Part shown: positions 6,521-6,985 of the stretch, piece after piece
Position numbering within the stretch: position 1 is the first letter of the stretch
Layout of the letters: each line of letters opens with the position of its first letter
Assembly (NCBI GenBank): GCA_900756035.1
Contig: CAAEIR010000339.1
Location: forward strand, 1-6,985
DNA: 6,985 nt
From: an uncultured Anaerostipes sp.
GTDB lineage: Bacteria > Bacillota > Clostridia > Lachnospirales > Lachnospiraceae
Reading direction: 5' to 3'
Made by a program: the position numbers and the translations under genes
Notes under the pieces: generated by a model
What the model saw: only the letters and a program-made list of their open reading frames with translations
Database searches by the model: none
What the model was told of the DNA's origin: nothing

Positions 6521-6552
6521 AAAAGAAAAAGACTAGCCATCACCAGTCTTTT
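6521..6552 (-). terminator. Intrinsic terminator after the recombinase fragment
   Basis: An 8-bp perfect stem, AAAAGACT (6527-6534) and AGTCTTTT (6545-6552), encloses a 10-nt loop. Read on the minus strand, the stem runs into a T-rich tract (TTTTTCTTTT) ending at 6521. It lies about 20 bp past the recombinase stop codon and isolates it from the downstream operon. Confidence 0.75.
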
Positions 6553-6570
6553 CCAACAAATTTTCCTATT

Positions 6571-6891
6571 TTACCTCGCCTTATAAACAACCTTCACAAA
6601 AACACGTCTTTTGTTACGTCCATATGTATAGTCGTAACTAATTAGAACGCTATCATCTAAACCTAAATCGCCAAATATTCTAAGGTAAATGTCTACATTT
6701 CCTTCTTTGTCTACTTCAATCTTCTGTATAATCTGCTTTAACTGCTCATTTGTCATATCTGCAACCGAAGTAATACCCTCAATATTTTTAAAAGTATGCT
6801 GTACAATTTCTTCCAACTGGTCGCCTTTATTCAGATTATACTCTACCAACTTCAACTCATTTTCCAGTTTTTCAATCTTCTTTTTCTGTTG
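6571..6891 (-). pseudogene. Large serine recombinase, C-terminal remnant
   Basis: About 106 codons of an open frame without its own proper start. It begins in a lysine/glutamate-rich coiled coil ('QQKKKIEKLENELKLVEYN') and continues with 'MTNEQLKQIIQKIEVDKEG', then 'VDIYLRIFGDLGLDDSVLIS' and 'RRVFVKVVYKAR' to a TAA. This is the typical end of large serine recombinases of Firmicute integrative elements: coiled coil, the segment placing a beta strand with 'DIYLR', and a basic tail. The catalytic resolvase domain and the zinc-ribbon DNA-binding region are missing, because the insertion sequence at 6890 cuts the coiled coil. TTG near 6855 or any ATG within cannot restore function. The rest of the gene may lie beyond the insertion sequence. 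Confidence 0.75.
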
Positions 6892-6985
6892 TGGTCAAGC
6901 TTTTTTGTAACACTACGACCTAATTTCCTGCCACAGGGTTTATACAACTCCGTAGCGTGCCTCGTAAGGCGTTTTGTAGTTATTA
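6890..6985 (-). mobile_element. End of an insertion sequence, probably IS3 family
   Basis: The boundary is placed at TGTGGTCAAGC (6890-6900), where the recombinase frame ends abruptly and a TG-starting, inverted-repeat-like end begins. About 50 bp inside, a transposase C-terminus ends with a stop codon at 6940. The element continues beyond the right edge, so neither its other inverted repeat nor a target-site duplication can be seen. The IS3 assignment rests on the TG end and the short transposase tail and is tentative. Confidence 0.55.
6940..6984 (-). CDS. Transposase C-terminal tail (partial)
   Basis: Only 14 codons and the stop are present: 'NNYKTPYEARYGVV'. The 'KTPYE' close to the end resembles the tail of IS3-type DDE transposases, where a 'Y(K/R)TPxE' stretch follows the catalytic Glu helix. 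The upstream part is outside the window. The piece is too short to settle the family. Confidence 0.5.
   Translation of the reverse strand, partial: NNYKTPYEARYGVV

Noticed and set aside
1..6985. CRISPR array, tRNA, rRNA or riboswitch
   Set aside because: No regularly spaced repeats, cloverleaf-like sequences or known aptamer patterns were noticed by eye. The gaps between genes are short and are accounted for by promoters, a terminator and repeats.

Overview
The window is AT-rich and almost every gene lies on the minus strand. Shine-Dalgarno sites, tight gene overlaps and the protein families (class II Fic, large serine recombinase C-terminus, DUF4869-like protein, TOTE-type primase-helicase) suggest a low-GC Firmicute, most likely a gut Clostridia/Lachnospiraceae-type bacterium. 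That assignment is inferred from sequence character, not from a database match. The stretch looks like an accessory or defence-type island carried by a former integrative element: a recombinase tail, an insertion-sequence end, several conflict-type genes, and three visibly damaged genes.

In the direction of transcription (right to left), the layout is as follows. (1) 6890-6985 is the end of an insertion sequence with the last 14 codons of a transposase. It interrupts (2) a serine recombinase, of which only the C-terminal part remains (6571-6891), followed by a clear intrinsic terminator (6521-6552). (3) A promoter at 6481-6509 starts a tightly packed operon. It contains a TOPRIM/RloB-like protein of 237 aa (5740-6453), a DUF4869-like protein of 147 aa (5300-5743, 4-bp overlap) and a small P-loop ATPase of 142 aa (4882-5310, 11-bp overlap). 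After 36 bp comes the remnant of a TOTE conflict-system primase-helicase (2577-4845), with its own ribosome binding site but no separate promoter that I can see.

The primase-helicase is broken. One in-frame deletion near 4348 removed the primase catalytic core after the first FDF motif. A second, frame-changing deletion near 3742 removed the DEAH region and split the gene into two overlapping frames. The three small genes upstream look intact and are the best candidate here for an undescribed system.

(4) A second transcription unit starts at a good promoter (2483-2511) with operator-like repeats just upstream. It encodes a class II Fic AMP-transferase with an N-terminal MerR/excisionase-like DNA-binding region (1534-2445). 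A single-span membrane protein follows directly (745-1533, TAAATG junction) and may have lost its last ~35 residues to a one-base frameshift. (5) At the left edge is a headless remnant of an AlbA_2/Schlafen-type ATP-binding protein (1-614). It lacks its N-terminal AlbA_2 domain and runs out of the window.

I found no tRNA, rRNA, CRISPR array or riboswitch.
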